64,000 bases of DNA, taken from contig NC_081812.1 in the NCBI RefSeq assembly GCF_030704535.1, positions 21,737,501 to 21,801,500 of the forward strand. The letters run 5' to 3'. This DNA is from Vitis vinifera (lineage: Eukaryota > Streptophyta > Magnoliopsida > Vitales > Vitaceae). The notes below the pieces were generated by a model. That model searched no databases. It saw nothing but the letters and a program-made list of their open reading frames with translations, and was not told the origin of the DNA. Position 1 is the first letter of the stretch. Every line of letters starts with the position of its first letter. The translations under genes were made by a program, and so were the position numbers. Shown piece by piece: positions 1-11,906 of the stretch.

Positions 1-2572
1 CCATGAGTAACGTATAAGCTTCTCTACTTGATCTCGAGCTTGTTCTTCGGATATACATTCTTCAATCATGTAACATTGGATAGATTTTGCCACGTCGCCT
101 CTCGCAATCTCGGCCTAAGATGAGAACATGAAAAGTGTTAGATTCACAATATAGTTCAATTGTATCTAAAAAATAAAATAATTTAGTTTAATAGAATAAT
201 AGGTTTAGTTAATATACCGAAGAAGTTCCCAAATCATCGCTAAGTCGAGTAATAAGAGATGACCAATAAAGTAGATTAGAGGCATTGTCTAAACAATTGT
301 TCAAGTTTCCCTTGGTGGCACAACCCATTAGAAAATAGGCATGGACCATGGCTGCAGGACCCCCTACGGAAGTCCAGGCATTGCTTAAGTATTCATCGAT
401 GCTTGGCTTATACCCATTGTAAAACCATTGAGCTTCCATTGAGTAGGATGTACAAAGATTTAGCCACTGCAGTAAACATCAATTAGCCAACGTTAGTGGA
501 AAATAACGATTAAATATTTAAGATTCTTTTGAATCATGTAAATTAGAAGAAAAAGGAAAAGGAGGACGTAGGAGACAAAATTCTATCGTGTCATGTGGAA
601 AATTGGTTTAGGTAGGGTATGACCACACATGTTCATTTTTCTATCTGGTTCAAGAAAATTTGAAGGAAAATGGAAGAGAAAGAAAATACAACTGAAAAGT
701 AGAAGAAAAGAAAACGTGAAGAAAAAAAAAAAGATTAAAAGTTGATAAATTAATTTTTTTTGTTACTTCAAAGTCACTTTTTTTATTTTAACTCATCAAT
801 ATAAATATTAAATAATTTAAAAATACATAAGTTTTTAATTAGTTTTAATTATATTTGATTTTCTTTGATATTTTTCATAAGACAACCAAATATGAAAAAA
901 TAATTTTCTTTACATTTTTCTTCTTTCTTTAGTATTTTTCGGAACCAAACATAACCTAAGAGTATCCAAAATGCTAGCTTACCTGACTTTTAAGATAGGG
1001 TAAAATATATAGGTCGTGATCTCTTAATGCATCATAGGCCATTTCATTAGCAAAGTTGAACATGGCCAAGTAACATATCTTCATGTAATCTGGAAGGTCC
1101 ACCAGTGCCTCAGTATCCCATCTACTCATAACAAAGAAAGGAAAAAAATTGTTCAAGGCAATTGACATCTAAGTGAAAGACAGAACAAGATATGAAAAAA
1201 GATTAGCAGCTTGTATTAAAATCATGTTATATATTTCATACCGATTCACAGCATCTGTAAAACGTCGAAGCTCATCCGGTGATCCATATATGTCATACAT
1301 GTCATCTATGGCTGTTAATATGCATATGAATTTGGTGAGTCCTATCCTGCATTTGGAGAAGTGGGGCTCAGGAGCGATCCCCATTGACCACAAATAGTTC
1401 TCCATCAATCGATCCCGAGAAAAACTTAGCTTCTCCTTAAATCCCAAGTCCGTCCACCACCTAATGAATCAAGTCTCAAACATGTTAATATGACATGTCA
1501 ACCTGCTGCCATGAAACAACTGGGGTTTTAATTGGTACAGTTTTACCTTGTTAGCTCCTTCAACTCCGTCTGATATGATGATTGCACTAGATTGTAGTCC
1601 AGCTTGGCTAGCTCAAGGAGAGCTGAGTTCTTCGTATTGCGCCTTTGGTAGATATCGATGAAGTTTCGGGCTTCTAGCCTTGGCATTCTCCAGTGTAAGG
1701 GAACTTCCAGGGACTGCTGCACTTGGTCAGCTAAATTACTCTCCAAATTCCCAACCAGTGACTTCAAATGTATAGTACTGAACCTCCTGGCTTCTTCCAA
1801 GTCATCTTCTCCCTCGACTCCAAGATGGGAAGCTTCATACAAACTCAAAGGCCCAGCAATATCCTGGCTGATGCCATCCATGAATCTCCCATCTTTACTT
1901 CTGAATTGATCAAACACCTCTGCTTTCGTAGTCACCAAGAGGCCAAATTGTTCAGGAACTTGCTTCTGACCATAAAAACATTATCAAACACATCTGCTAA
2001 AAGAACAAACCTGAGCTAACTGGATAGCCGTGTTGTCGTAGAAGTCTAAATCGGAGTGCAGTTGTGGAAAGATCATCGGTAGTGGTATCATCCAAATGAA
2101 CAAGATCAATAGCCTCTTTGATCTCCTCCTCCAAATGGTAAGCCACTCCCAACCGTTGCATCGAATCAATGAACTCTAATCGGGAGGAAGTGTCTCTAGC
2201 GTCCTTAATTACCCTTTTAGCTTCTTCCTTCAAGTCCTCTAATTGGTTGGAATAGCCCTCATTCTGCAAAACAATTCAATAGTTCATAAGCAAACTTGGT
2301 TTATTATGTACATATATGCATACATATGTTACACTTACCGTATAGGGAGTGCTTAAGGACTCAATAAATTTGGGGTCCCAAATGCTAGGATGGTAATTAG
2401 CTGATCGCCTTTCGGTCACTTGTAACTCATCAATCTTCGAAGTGATTGTGAGGTTGGGCAATTCTGATCTCCCTTGCTTGATTCTCATTCTTGGGGATGC
2501 CATGGCAAAATTTTTACGACAATTGAGGGCACCATAGGCCAAGGGTGAGAGGGATTTGAGGGTTAGTTCCAT
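1..2572 (-). CDS. Terpene synthase, TPS-b class (probable plastid monoterpene synthase), 3' end outside window
   Basis: Exons read on the minus strand: 2572-2339, 2263-2011, 1919-1547, 1460-1242, 1121-983, 466-218 and 114-1 (cut by the window edge). All junctions are GT-AG and the joined frame is open for 527 codons. Exon lengths 373, 219, 139 and 249 match the classic angiosperm TPS gene plan. Seen motifs: RR-x8-W at residues 55-65 (typical of TPS-a/b, needed for initial isomerisation and cyclisation), RDR at 302-304, the Mg-binding DDMYD at 339-343, and an NSE/DTE motif DDLGTSSAE at 483-491 that spans the exon 6/7 junction. The N-terminus before RR looks like a plastid transit peptide, which with RR-x8-W favours TPS-b and a geranyl diphosphate substrate. 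For exon 3 the acceptor at 1920 restores the usual spacing; nearer acceptors give a stop or an insertion. Product (ocimene, myrcene, terpineol or other) cannot be told. About 60 C-terminal residues are missing. Confidence 0.93.
637..956. mobile_element. MITE, PIF/Harbinger-like (TAA target), in intron 5 of the terpene synthase gene
   Basis: AT-rich insertion in the 516-bp intron between exons 6 and 5. The right end reads GGAACCAAACATAACC followed by TAA; the left end (ctggttcaagaaa) is a decayed inverted copy. The internal sequence matches the better-defined copy at 62768-63069. The left boundary is uncertain by several bases. Confidence 0.6.
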
Positions 2573-2654
2573 TGCAGAGATCTAAGCTAAGTTTCAATCC
2601 TAAAGCGAAGAGAGGTAGTTGATTTGAATGTTCAAGCTCAAACACATCCCACAC

Positions 2655-2668
2655 ATATATATATATAC
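2655..2668 (-). promoter_or_regulatory. TATA-rich core promoter of the terpene synthase gene
   Basis: An alternating TA run lies 83-96 bp upstream of the chosen start codon, followed by a leader with no in-frame stop problem. It sits at the edge of the duplicated promoter block, which begins just upstream at 2671. Assignment as TATA box is by position only. Confidence 0.5.
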
Positions 2669-2670
2669 CA

Positions 2671-3843
2671 TCCACAAGAAAACATACCCAGTGATGGGCC
2701 AGGGCGGCCCAACTACTCAGAATGCCGCACGATTTGGGACCTACATCAAACTTATGGTCCTGACATAATGGGCCATGGACCAATGTCCAACTGTGAATCA
2801 TAATGGACCAAACCTTGGCCCATCCGATTAGTGCCTTATTTGTTAACTTTTATGATTTTTTTTCTTTCTTTTCAAGTAAAATATTAATTTTATAATTAAA
2901 AAAAAAATCTTTTCTATAAATAACAAGATCTCAAAATTTTCAATCATCTTGCTAGGGTTTGTTAAAAAAATGCTATCATAGTTTATAAGTTGGTTAGAAT
3001 TTGCAATCAGAGGCTTGAAATGGGGGTTATCTTAGAAATCTCAACAATGCCTCAAAAAAGAAAACAGCAGTGATGGAACTGCTCAACCAAAAATTAATCA
3101 AGGACCCCACCAACCCTGAATGGCTTGCATAGCTACAACAATGGCGGAGGATCTGCAAACTTTCTAGAGCATGTTTGGAAAGAGGGAAAATCTCTCCAAA
3201 CATAAAAATTCCATTACAAGAAAAAGAACCCATAAATATAGGCTTGTGTCTGGAAAATACGGAGAGAGAGGTCGATAATATAAGCAAGTTCCCATCAAGG
3301 GGCCTACAATACGACACATCGGAAGAAAAAGTCAAGAAGTTTATGTGTGGAGGAAGTGGTGAAAAACAAGATAAAAAGACATAAGGAGGAGGAGGAGAGA
3401 GTATTTGTGTTTGTGTATGATGGAGGGACCACATTGATAATGCCAAGGAGCATTGTGCTATAATAGGGAAGTACCATGACCCACTTTTGAAGGGCAAGGG
3501 ACTTATCCCATTTCCCATCTATTTCTCATCTATCTCTCTGACAAGTACCAATGAACAACAACTGCAAAAAACATGAAAGAAATGGTAGGGCCTGTCTCAT
3601 TATTATTATTTAATTTTGATTTTTTTTTAAATATAGTTTTTTTTTTAAGATTTTGCTTTCAAAATTTATTTTTTTGAAACAAAAAGAAAAACTTTTTTTG
3701 TTTTTATTTATTTTTGTATTTTGTATTTATTATTTGAAGTATAAAATTGTTTTAAAAATAAATTTCAATTTGGTAAAAATAATAAAGAAATTATTTTAAA
3801 AATTAATATTCAAAATTTATTTTCAAAAATTTTATCAAACAAA
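2671..3843. repeat. Duplicated terpene-synthase promoter region, copy 1
   Basis: About 1.17 kb directly upstream of the terpene synthase. It is closely matched in the same orientation at 13081-14214; the match starts at cacaagaaaacatac and ends near tcaaacaaatt. Differences are scattered substitutions plus small indels in T-rich runs. Open frames in it (for example a minus-strand 163-codon frame from 3518) are not conserved in frame between the copies and look non-coding. Confidence 0.85.
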
Positions 3844-4050
3844 TTCCTTCCAATAAAGAAACCAAATCCCAAAGAGAGTTGTCTTGATTTTCCAAAACAA
3901 ATATGATCAACGCTTCAACCAATACATTAATCCAACCACTGCACTTTCTTTTCTTTGTTCTATTACCCTCTTTTAGGGCTGCTGAGAAATAGGGGGAAAA
4001 GCCAAGAAAAAAACCAAAAGAAAAGACAGAAAGAAAATCTAGAATCCCAC
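3844..4050. other. Unique flank between promoter block and retrotransposon
   Basis: About 200 bp without a recognisable gene. It ends in CCCAC (4046-4050), the left target-site duplication of the LTR element. Confidence 0.5.
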
Positions 4051-4888
4051 TGTGGGATCCTCCCTAAAAAATGTCACGTGGCTTCCTCTCCCTTGGACAC
4101 GCAGACGTCCCCCTTTCGACGCGTGGCATAGCTCATTCCACTCGGGGAGGAATTCTGTCCGACCGATGTTCCACCTTCTCCGGATATTTCACACCCGCGC
4201 CTGCCGCCGGATGGGAGAGGAGGGCGATTCAACTTCCCCGGTCAGACATGTCTGAATCCTCTAATAGCGCTTACCTGGAGAACATCCGCAGCCGACAATT
4301 CAGATTTCCCGAACAGCTTGGCTCGTCAGACACTCGCGATTCGCCAGATCCATTTCCGCCCACAATCAAAAAGCAAACTCCAACAATACTGACGACCAAA
4401 TCTCCTGAACTGTCACTCATCTTTAATGCAAGATACACTTGATAAGACATTCCCAAGTCTTCTCAGGTCGCCTGACGCATCCCGATATTTAAAGTCATAA
4501 ATTGAGGCGACATCCACCGCCTGAATATCTTCCTGACAGCCGCCACCTCGCACCAGAAACGCCATGATTGCTTCGCCACCCTATGAGCCGCAATCATGAC
4601 GATGGGACCTGCTAGCACAGCGGGGCCATACTCTCTGACTCATATATAAACTCTAAGGAGGCTCTCAGGAAGGTAAGCATCCTTGACGAAAATCACGGAG
4701 CAACACTCCCAAAGGAAAACTCTATTTTCCAACAACTTCCAAAAGACTAACTTAATCATCGGAGGGTGTATCCGGACAACCCATCTGGACATCTTTTTTG
4801 CAGGACGAAGGAGGATTCACTGTAACGCGTTGATCGAGATTCTGTTGCTGGTGATTACTATTGCAGCAGGGGAATTTTGCCATCAATA
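4051..4888 (+). repeat. 5' LTR (838 bp)
   Basis: Begins TGTGGGATCC and ends ATCAATA, a mutated form of the CA end kept in the 3' LTR. It contains tcatatataaactcta near 4640, a likely TATA region for the element's own transcript. It carries single copies of two short units that are multiplied in the 3' LTR. Confidence 0.9.
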
Positions 4889-4889
4889 T

Positions 4890-4907
4890 TGGCGCCGTCT
4901 GTGGGAA
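4890..4907 (+). other. Retrotransposon primer-binding site
   Basis: TGGCGCCGTCTGTGGGAA starts one base after the LTR. The first bases, TGGCGCC, are complementary to a tRNA 3' end of the GGCGCCA type (tRNA-Asp-like); the remaining match was not checked. Confidence 0.7.
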
Positions 4908-4950
4908 CATCTTTTCTTATCAGTAAATCCTATACCTTCCAACTGTAAAG

Positions 4951-6371
4951 ATGACTTCACCCTCAAGGAGTCGTTCTTCCGCCAGAGGTGATGAAGGTTA
5001 CTTCGAATGGCGAAGTGACATGGAAAGACGACAACGAGAAAACGAATGGCAAATGCAAATTCTGCTCCAAGAAACAAGGAGACTCAGGGAAGAAAATAAT
5101 GTCTTGAGGATCCGAAGCTCTTTCCAACCTCAGCACTATCAATGGATGCAAGACCCCTGTCACAACCAGGGAGCTCCATTCCCCCGAGAGGCGAGCCCAA
5201 CCCTCGGGGCGCATGAAGCATGTCCTAATGAAACCCCGGTGCACGCTCACCATGTTCGATGAGACGAGAGTCCAGGCTCTACTCGAGTCTCGTCCAAGCG
5301 ACAACGTGAGAAAAGGCCCCAAATATCCGACGCAATGCGCGCGCGTCTGGGACACCAAACAACCAACAAGTACAGGCCTCATACCACCATATCACTGGAG
5401 GCACACTCCGAGTCTTCAAGCTCGCCTACTTTACGAGGACATGCCGCCCGCCCACCTGTGTCGCGGGTTGGTAAAGATCCCTCGCACACAGCCCCTCTAG
5501 GCTCTATCAACAGGCGCTTGGACAACATGCTCTCCACGCCTTTCAGCCCTTGCATTATTAAATATGAACCCCCACGAGGGTTCATCGTCCCGAAATTCTC
5601 CACGTATAATGGATCTAGCGATCCTTTTGATCACATAATGCATTATCGGTAGCTCATGACCCTAGACATAGGGAATGATATGCTGTTATGCAATTTTTTC
5701 CCAGCAAGCCTACAAGGCCAAGCTCTCTCATGGTTTCACCGACTGCCCGCGAACTCGATTGACAATTTTCGGGATCTGTCCGATGTCTTCGTGGGGCAAT
5801 ACTTATGCTCAACCAAGCATAAGTAAAATATCAGCACCTTGTAGAACATCAAAATGCAAGAAAATGAAACTTTGAGAGAGTTCGTGAAGCGCTTCGAACA
5901 AGTTGTCTTACAAGTTGAATCGTACAGTATGGACACAGTCCTCCAAATTTTTAAACGGAGCATATGCCCAGGAACCCCCTTCTTCGAGTCCCTCGCCAAA
6001 AAACCTCCTACATCCATGGACGATTTATTCCGGCGTGCGAGTAAATACTCCATGCTAGAGGACGACGTCCAAGCCGCTACACAGGAGGTCCTGGTAGTTG
6101 GCCAAGCCGCGAGAAACGAAGCCACCAGAAGCTTCAAAGCACCCAACCATCCTGGGTCGTCCAACAGGGGGCAAGATGAGCGACGCCCGCCACTCATTTG
6201 AACACCTCTCACCAAGTCGTACGAAAAACTGCTTCCTATAATCCGCGATCTGTCCGGCTTCAGATGACCAGTACCAATAAGATCGAACCCCTCAGAAAGG
6301 GACTGCAACAAAAGATGTGATTACCATAAAGATCATGGGCACACTACTGAAACATGTAGAAGCCTCCATTA
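4951..6371 (+). pseudogene. Degenerate gag of the Tat-like element
   Basis: A start at 4951 opens an arginine/glutamate-rich N-terminus. The frame then breaks repeatedly. The stretch 5854-6200 matches the retrotransposon gag capsid region (LREFVKRFEQ, and FFESLAKKPP followed by the MDDLF region). At about 6316-6360 a CDYHKDHGHTTETC motif is the Cys-His knuckle usual for Tat-type gag. No full-length product is possible. Confidence 0.8.
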
Positions 6372-6372
6372 C

Positions 6373-7164
6373 ATGGTGGAGGATCTCCTAAAGGCGGGAC
6401 ACTTGAAGCAATACGTCCGAACTGCGCCTAAAGGTGAAGGATCTTCCCATGGTCGAGGCCCACACGCCCCAGCGACTCCTGTTAGGGCAGTAATCAACTA
6501 CATACACGGAGGACCCTTGGATGACGAGTACAGTTCCAAAAGGAAAAGACAGAGACTGCTGCGAGCAACCACGGTTCGGGAACACGTAAGCTCCATCCAG
6601 CCGGGATTAGCCAGTGGGGGCATCCACCCCATAGACGGAACCATTGTTTTCCCTGCTGTGGATCCCGCTCGAGTACTGCAGCCACATCAAGATGCTCTCA
6701 TCCTAGCATTAGGAGTTGGAGACTTCGACGTGAAAAGAATCCTGGTCGATCCAGGGAGCTCCGCGGATCTGTTGCAAGTGGCGGTCATCAAACAAATGGG
6801 TTTCATACCCTCCAGCCTGGAGAATCCTGGAAGAATCCTTTCCGGATTCAACGGTTCTTCCACAACCTTGCTTGGGGATATCACACTGCCGGTTCAAGCC
6901 GGGCCAGTCATCCTGAACGTTCTATTTTCTATGGTTAAGGATTTATCCCCTTTCAATGTCATTTTGGGACGCACGTGGTTGCATGGTATGAAGGTCATTC
7001 CATCCACATACCATCAAATGGTCAGCTTCATCACCCAAGATGGGCAAATTGATCTTTACGGAAGCCAGCTCGCTACTCAACAATGTTATCAGATCGCTCG
7101 CGAGGCCAGACCCAGCACCGACCACGAACACTCCCCCAAAGAAGCAAATGCTTCTGACCAATAG
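6373..7164 (+). pseudogene. Retropepsin-like aspartic protease region of the Tat-like element
   Basis: A 263-codon open stretch continues from the gag tail. The protease signature is ILVDPGSSADLL, where the usual aspartate-threonine/serine-glycine triad reads D-P-G. It is followed by a flap-like hydrophobic region and the ILGRTWLH motif common in plant gypsy proteases. The frame ends at a TAG before the reverse transcriptase. The proline in the active site may itself be damage or lineage variation. Confidence 0.78.
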
Positions 7165-7299
7165 CAATTATAGCACCCGGCAAACAAAGATCCCCCGGCA
7201 GCAGACCCACTGGAAGTTGTCCAGATATCAGAGGAGGGTGAATGCTTCACGTACGTCAGTACCCTCCTACCGCCAGCCGAAAGATTCGAGCTTCAAAAG

Positions 7300-8331
7300 G
7301 TGCTCCAACAAAATCGCGATATCTTTGCTTGGGCCCACTCGGACATGCCTGGAATACTTCCGAGCGTCGCCTCTCACCGACTCAATGTATTAGCCACCTC
7401 TAAGCCCGTTCGACAAAAAATCCGACGATTCCACCCGGACAGGCAAAAGGTCATTCAGGAAGAAATGGAAAAATTATTGAAGGTCGGGTTTATAAGGAAG
7501 GTGGAGTATCTGGAATGGTTGGCAAACGTAGTAGTGGTCCCCAAGAAGGGAAGAAAATGGCGGGTGTGCGTAGACTACACCAATCTCAATGACGCGTGCC
7601 TCAAAGACAATTTTCCACTACCGCGAATAGACTAGATAGTGGATGCAACCTCCGGGCATGAAATGCTATCCTTTTTGGATGCTTTCTCTGGGTATCACCA
7701 AATTCCCATGGCACCGGGAGACGAAGAAAAAACCGCCTTCATAACTCCTCACGGGTTCTACTGTTATAGAGTCATGTCATTCGGACTCAAGAACGCTAGG
7801 GCCACGTACCAGAGGTTAATGACCAAGATTTTCAAGCCGCTGATTGGCGACATTGTTGAGGTGTACGTTGATGACGTGGTAGTCAAAAGCAAAACCCGAA
7901 GCGAACACACCCAGCATTTGCAAAAAGTTTTTCATTTATTGAGAAAATATGGCATGAAACTTAACCCAGCCAAATGCGCATTCAGTGTAAGCTCGGGGAA
8001 GTTCCGAAGGTTCATGGTTACCCAAAGAGGAATCGAAATCAATCCAGATTAGGTGAAAACGGTCGCGAACATGCTTGCACCAACAAACAAGAAGCAGTTG
8101 CAATGCCTCACTGGCAAACTCATCGCTCTCGGACGGTTCATAGCTCGATTCACAGACAAGATGAAGCCTTTCTTCCTGGCACTCCGAGATGTTGGTAAAT
8201 CTGGATGGACGCAAAGCTGCCAGAATGCTTTTGAAGAAATCAAACGGTATATTTCTCAACCCCCCATTCTAAGCAGTCCGCTACCTGGGGAAAGACTACC
8301 TGTATCTAGCAGTTACCGATTGGGCTGTTAG
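7300..8331 (+). pseudogene. Degenerate reverse transcriptase of the Tat-like element
   Basis: The RT fingers and palm can be followed: WRVCVDYTNLN, LDAFSGYHQI, FGLKNARATYQ and the catalytic YVDD at 7864-7875. In-frame TAG stops sit at 7633-7635, where related elements have Gln before IVDATSGH, and at 8050-8052, again at a probable Gln. Both fit C-to-T change. A frame break near 8330 separates it from the RNase H region. Confidence 0.88.
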
Positions 8332-8338
8332 TGCGGTC

Positions 8339-9121
8339 TTGCTCTGTTCCTTGTCACCCCGAGAGCAAAGACCTGTATATTTCATTAGCAAAGCGTTTGC
8401 CGATGCAGAGACAAGGTATTCAAGGATGGAGCAGACTGCTTTGGCGTTGCGCACAGCCGCTCAGAAACTGCGTCCCTATTTCCAAGCTCACCCCATAACA
8501 GTTTTTACCAATCAACCCCTCAGAAACGTTTTGCATAAATCGGACATAACGGGAAGGATGCTACGATGGGCGATAGAGCTAAACGAATATGGGATAGATT
8601 ATCAACCCAGACTATCCCTGAAGGGACAGGTCATGGCAGATTTTATAGCAGAGTTGCCTGAAGTGCGCGCGCCGGACAAAAAATGGACTCCAGATGATTG
8701 GTGGTCTCTGCATGTTGATGGGGCCTCCCGCTCGTCTGGATCAGGAGTCGAACTCCTCCTCAAAGCACCAACCGGAGAACGGTTGGAGCAATCCATCCGT
8801 CTGGATTTTCCCGCCTCAAACAACGAAGCTGAATATGAGGTCATCCTATCCGGAGTAGGCCTTGCAATCACCCTCAACGCCTCAAAAGTCAAAATCCATA
8901 GCGACTCCCAGCTCGTCGTGGGGCAAATACTAAAAGAGTATGAGGCCAAAGACGAGCGCATGGCCAAATACTTATTGAAAGTACAAGAATCACTCAGTCG
9001 GTTGGGAGAGTGGGTCATTGAGAAAATCCCAAGGGGAGAAAATGTGCAGGCCGACGCTTTGGCGGGAATAGCTGCATCATTTCCCGTGAAAGAGTCAACA
9101 ATGCTACCTGTATACGTTTAA
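8339..9121 (+). pseudogene. Tandem RNase H domains (RT-linked plus Tat-type second RNase H)
   Basis: A 260-codon open stretch. The first half (PVYFISKAFADAETRYS, then LRWAIELNEYGIDYQPR) is the RT-linked RNase H. The second half is a separate RNase H that keeps its acidic residues: HVDGAS at about 8711, NNEAEYE, HSDSQLV and ADALAG. Two RNase H domains in series identify the Tat lineage. This is the best preserved coding part of the element. Confidence 0.88.
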
Positions 9122-10410
9122 GTCACTCCCACCATCGCTGAATCACACGTTTGCAATGTGGGCCCAAAGGAATACGACTGGGCAGTTGACATCAGGACCT
9201 ATTTACAAACGGGAGCATTGCCTGAAGATCCCAAACGCGCCCACAAAATTCGGGTGCAAGCGTCCCTCTTTACCCTAATCGGAGGTGATCTCTACAGGCG
9301 ATCCTTCGGAGGTTTGTACCTCAGATGTTTGATCTAGCCGGAGATCCAATATGTTCTATCTGAACTTCATGAAGGCGTTTGCGGCAACCACTCAAGGGGC
9401 CGAACCCTGGTGCACCAGGCGCATTCGCAAGGATATTATTTGCCTACCATGAGGTAGGACGCGGGATCTATGTCAGGAAATGCGACAAATGTCAAAAACA
9501 CGCGCCAATCCCACATATACCCGCTGAGACGTTACACTCAGTAACAAGCCCTTGACCTTTCGCACAATGGGGGATGGATATCGTGGGACTCTTTCCCACT
9601 ACAGCCGCTTAAAAGAAGTTTTTACTTGTTGCCACCGATTATTTCAGCAAGTGGGTGGAAGCTGAAGCCTACGCAAGCATTAAGGACAAGGACGCCAAAA
9701 GGTTCGTCTGGAAAAATATAGTGTATCGATTTGGAATCCTTCAGGCAATCATAGCCGACAACGACCCTCAATTTGATGGCTCTGCCTTTAAAGATTTTTG
9801 TGCGGAACTTCACATCAAAAACCTGTATTCCACGCCGCGGTATCCTCAGAGCAACGATTAAGCGAAAGCGACTAATAAAACCTTACTGAGTGCGTTGAAG
9901 AAACGGTTGGAAAAAACCAAAGGAAAGTGGGTAGAAGAGCTGTCCGGCGTTCTATAGGCCGATAACACACCCGGAAGGCCGACAGGGAATACCCCGTTCG
10001 CCCTCACATACGGAACAGATGTCATCATCCCAACTGAAATGGGTATGCCCATAGCCCGGACTGCCGTCCAAGGTCAAAGAAATGAAGACGACGAGCTGGC
10101 AAGGCACTTGGATTGCACGAATGAGGCTAGAGTAGCAGCATCCATCCGGATGGCCGCATATCAACAAAAGGTGGCTGCATATTATAATAGGAGGGTGCGA
10201 CCTCGGATTTTCAAGGAAAGATCATTGGTACTTAGAAAAATCTTCAAAAACATGGCTGAGAAAGGAGCCAGAAAATTTCAGGCTAATTGGGAAGGTCCTT
10301 ATGTAGTGTCAAAAGCCAACGAAAATGGGTCGTACTATTTGCAAACCTTAAATGGAACCCTCCTACTCCGCCTTTGGAATGTAGTCAATCTAAAGCAATA
10401 CTACCAATGA
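9122..10410 (+). pseudogene. Degenerate integrase of the Tat-like element
   Basis: The zinc-binding region (HEGVCGNH then CDKCQKH, split by a frame break), the catalytic core (GMDIVG at about 9573, then IADNDPQF at about 9750) and a C-terminal region with WEGPYVV can be followed. Stops occur at several points, including TAA at 9859-9861. The catalytic glutamate position reads Lys (AAA, 9865-9867), so the enzyme would be dead even without the stops. Confidence 0.87.
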
Positions 10411-10470
10411 AAGAGAAATTTTGTAAAGGTAGCATTTTTATCCCGCCTTTTCTGACCGGGTTAGACATGC

Positions 10471-10487
10471 GATATAAAAGGGGGCAT
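10471..10487 (+). other. Polypurine tract of the LTR element
   Basis: The purine-rich run ataaaaggggg followed by cat lies directly before the TGTGGG start of the 3' LTR, the normal place of plus-strand priming. Confidence 0.75.
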
Positions 10488-11449
10488 TGTGGGATCCCCC
10501 CTAAAAAATGCCACGTGGCTTCCTCTCCCTTGGACACGAAGACGTCCCCCTTGCGACGCGTGGCATAGTTCATTCCACCCGGGGAGGAATTCTGTCCGGC
10601 CAACGTTCCACCTTATCCGGATATCTTACATCAGGAATTATGTCTGGCCGACGTTCCACCTTATCCGGATATCTCACATCCGGAATTCTGTCCGGCCGAC
10701 GTTCCACCTTCTCCGGATATTTCACACCCGGCACCTACCGCCGGATGGGAGAGGAGGGCGATTCAACTTCCCCAGTTAGACATGTCCGGATCCTCTGGTA
10801 GCGCTTACCTAGAGAACATCCACAGCTGACAATTCAGATTCCCCGGACAGCTTGGCTCGTCAGACACTCGCGATTCACCGGATCCATTTCCGTCCACAAT
10901 CAAAAAGCAAACTTCGACAATGCTGACAACCAAGTATCTTGAACTGTCACTCATCTTTAATGCAAGATACACTCGATAAGACATTCCCAAGTCTTTTCAG
11001 GTCGTCTGACGCATCCCCGATATTTAAAGTCATAAATTGAGGCGACATCCGCCGCCTAAATATCTTCCTGACAGCCGCCGCCTGAATATCTTCCTGACAG
11101 CCGCCACCTCGCACCAGAAACGTCATGATTGCTTCGCCACCCTATGAGCCGCAATCATGACGATGGGACCCGCTAGCACAGCGGAGCCATACTCTCTGAC
11201 TCATATATAAACTCTAAGGAGGCTCTCAGGAAGGTAAGCATCCTTGACGAAAATCACGGAGTAACACTCCTAAAGGAAAACTCTATTTTCCAACAACTTC
11301 CAAAAAACTAACTTAATCATCGGAGGGTGTGTCCGAACAAACCATCCGGACATCTTTTTTGCAGGAGGAATGAGGAATCACTGTAACGCGTTGATCAAGA
11401 TTCTGTTGCTGGTGATTACTATTGCAGCAGGGTAATTTTGCTATCAACA
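10488..11449 (+). repeat. 3' LTR (962 bp) with internal unit expansion
   Basis: Same TGTGGGATCC start as the 5' LTR and an intact CA end. It is about 124 bp longer. A unit of about 48 bp (ttccaccttatccggatat type) occurs three times at about 10578-10730 but once in the 5' LTR. A unit of about 25 bp (gccgcctgaatatcttcctgacag) occurs twice at about 11050-11102. Confidence 0.9.
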
Positions 11450-11613
11450 CCCACGACCTATGATATTTTGATTTCCAAGAAACAAAAACTCTCATAGCAT
11501 TTCAGTAGAGATCTTTGGTTTCCCTAATCCAAAATACAAAATAAATATGCCCTTCAAAATTTAGTGTTCATTTCTTTCCCGATTTTTCTCCACAACCAAC
11601 AGAAAAAGAAATA

Positions 11614-11906
11614 CAAGAAAGATTGAACGAAAACGAGAAACGTATTAAGAAAGAAAAGAAAAGGCAAGGAAACGAGAGAAAGTGAAAGAAAATACCTAGA
11701 AGCGTGATCATTTATGAAATCGTAGCAAGAAGAGAAGTGAGAGAAAAAAACGCTAACTGCAAAATTGGAGTATTCATCAACAAGAAAGATTGAACGATAA
11801 CGAGAATCGCATTAAGTAAGGAAAGAAAAGGCAAGAAAACGAGAGAAAGTGAAAGAAAATACCTATAAATGTGATCACTTCAGAAATCGTCGCACGAAGA
11901 GAAAAT
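11614..11906. repeat. Local tandem duplication, two copies, period about 167 bp
   Basis: The segment starting caagaaagattgaacg at 11614 recurs at 11781 with about 127 bp of clear similarity (shared gagaaagtgaaagaaaatacct, gtgatca and a tcgcacgaagagaa-like end). Purine-rich and not evidently coding. Confidence 0.75.

Larger units (their letters stand above)
4051..11449 (+). mobile_element. Ty3/gypsy LTR retrotransposon, Tat-like (dual RNase H), degenerate
   Basis: A complete element in structure: 5' LTR, primer-binding site, gag, protease, reverse transcriptase, two RNase H domains, integrase, polypurine tract and 3' LTR. It is flanked by the 5-bp duplication CCCAC at 4046-4050 and 11450-11454. 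A second, plant-type RNase H after the RT/RNase H module is the hallmark of the Tat lineage. Many in-frame stops and frame breaks show that it cannot encode its proteins. It lies about 1.5 kb upstream of the terpene synthase in the opposite orientation. Confidence 0.93.

Noticed and set aside
3027..3518. Open frame of 163 codons on the minus strand
   Set aside because: It lies in the duplicated promoter block; the copy at 13434-13996 breaks the frame, so there is no sign of coding constraint.
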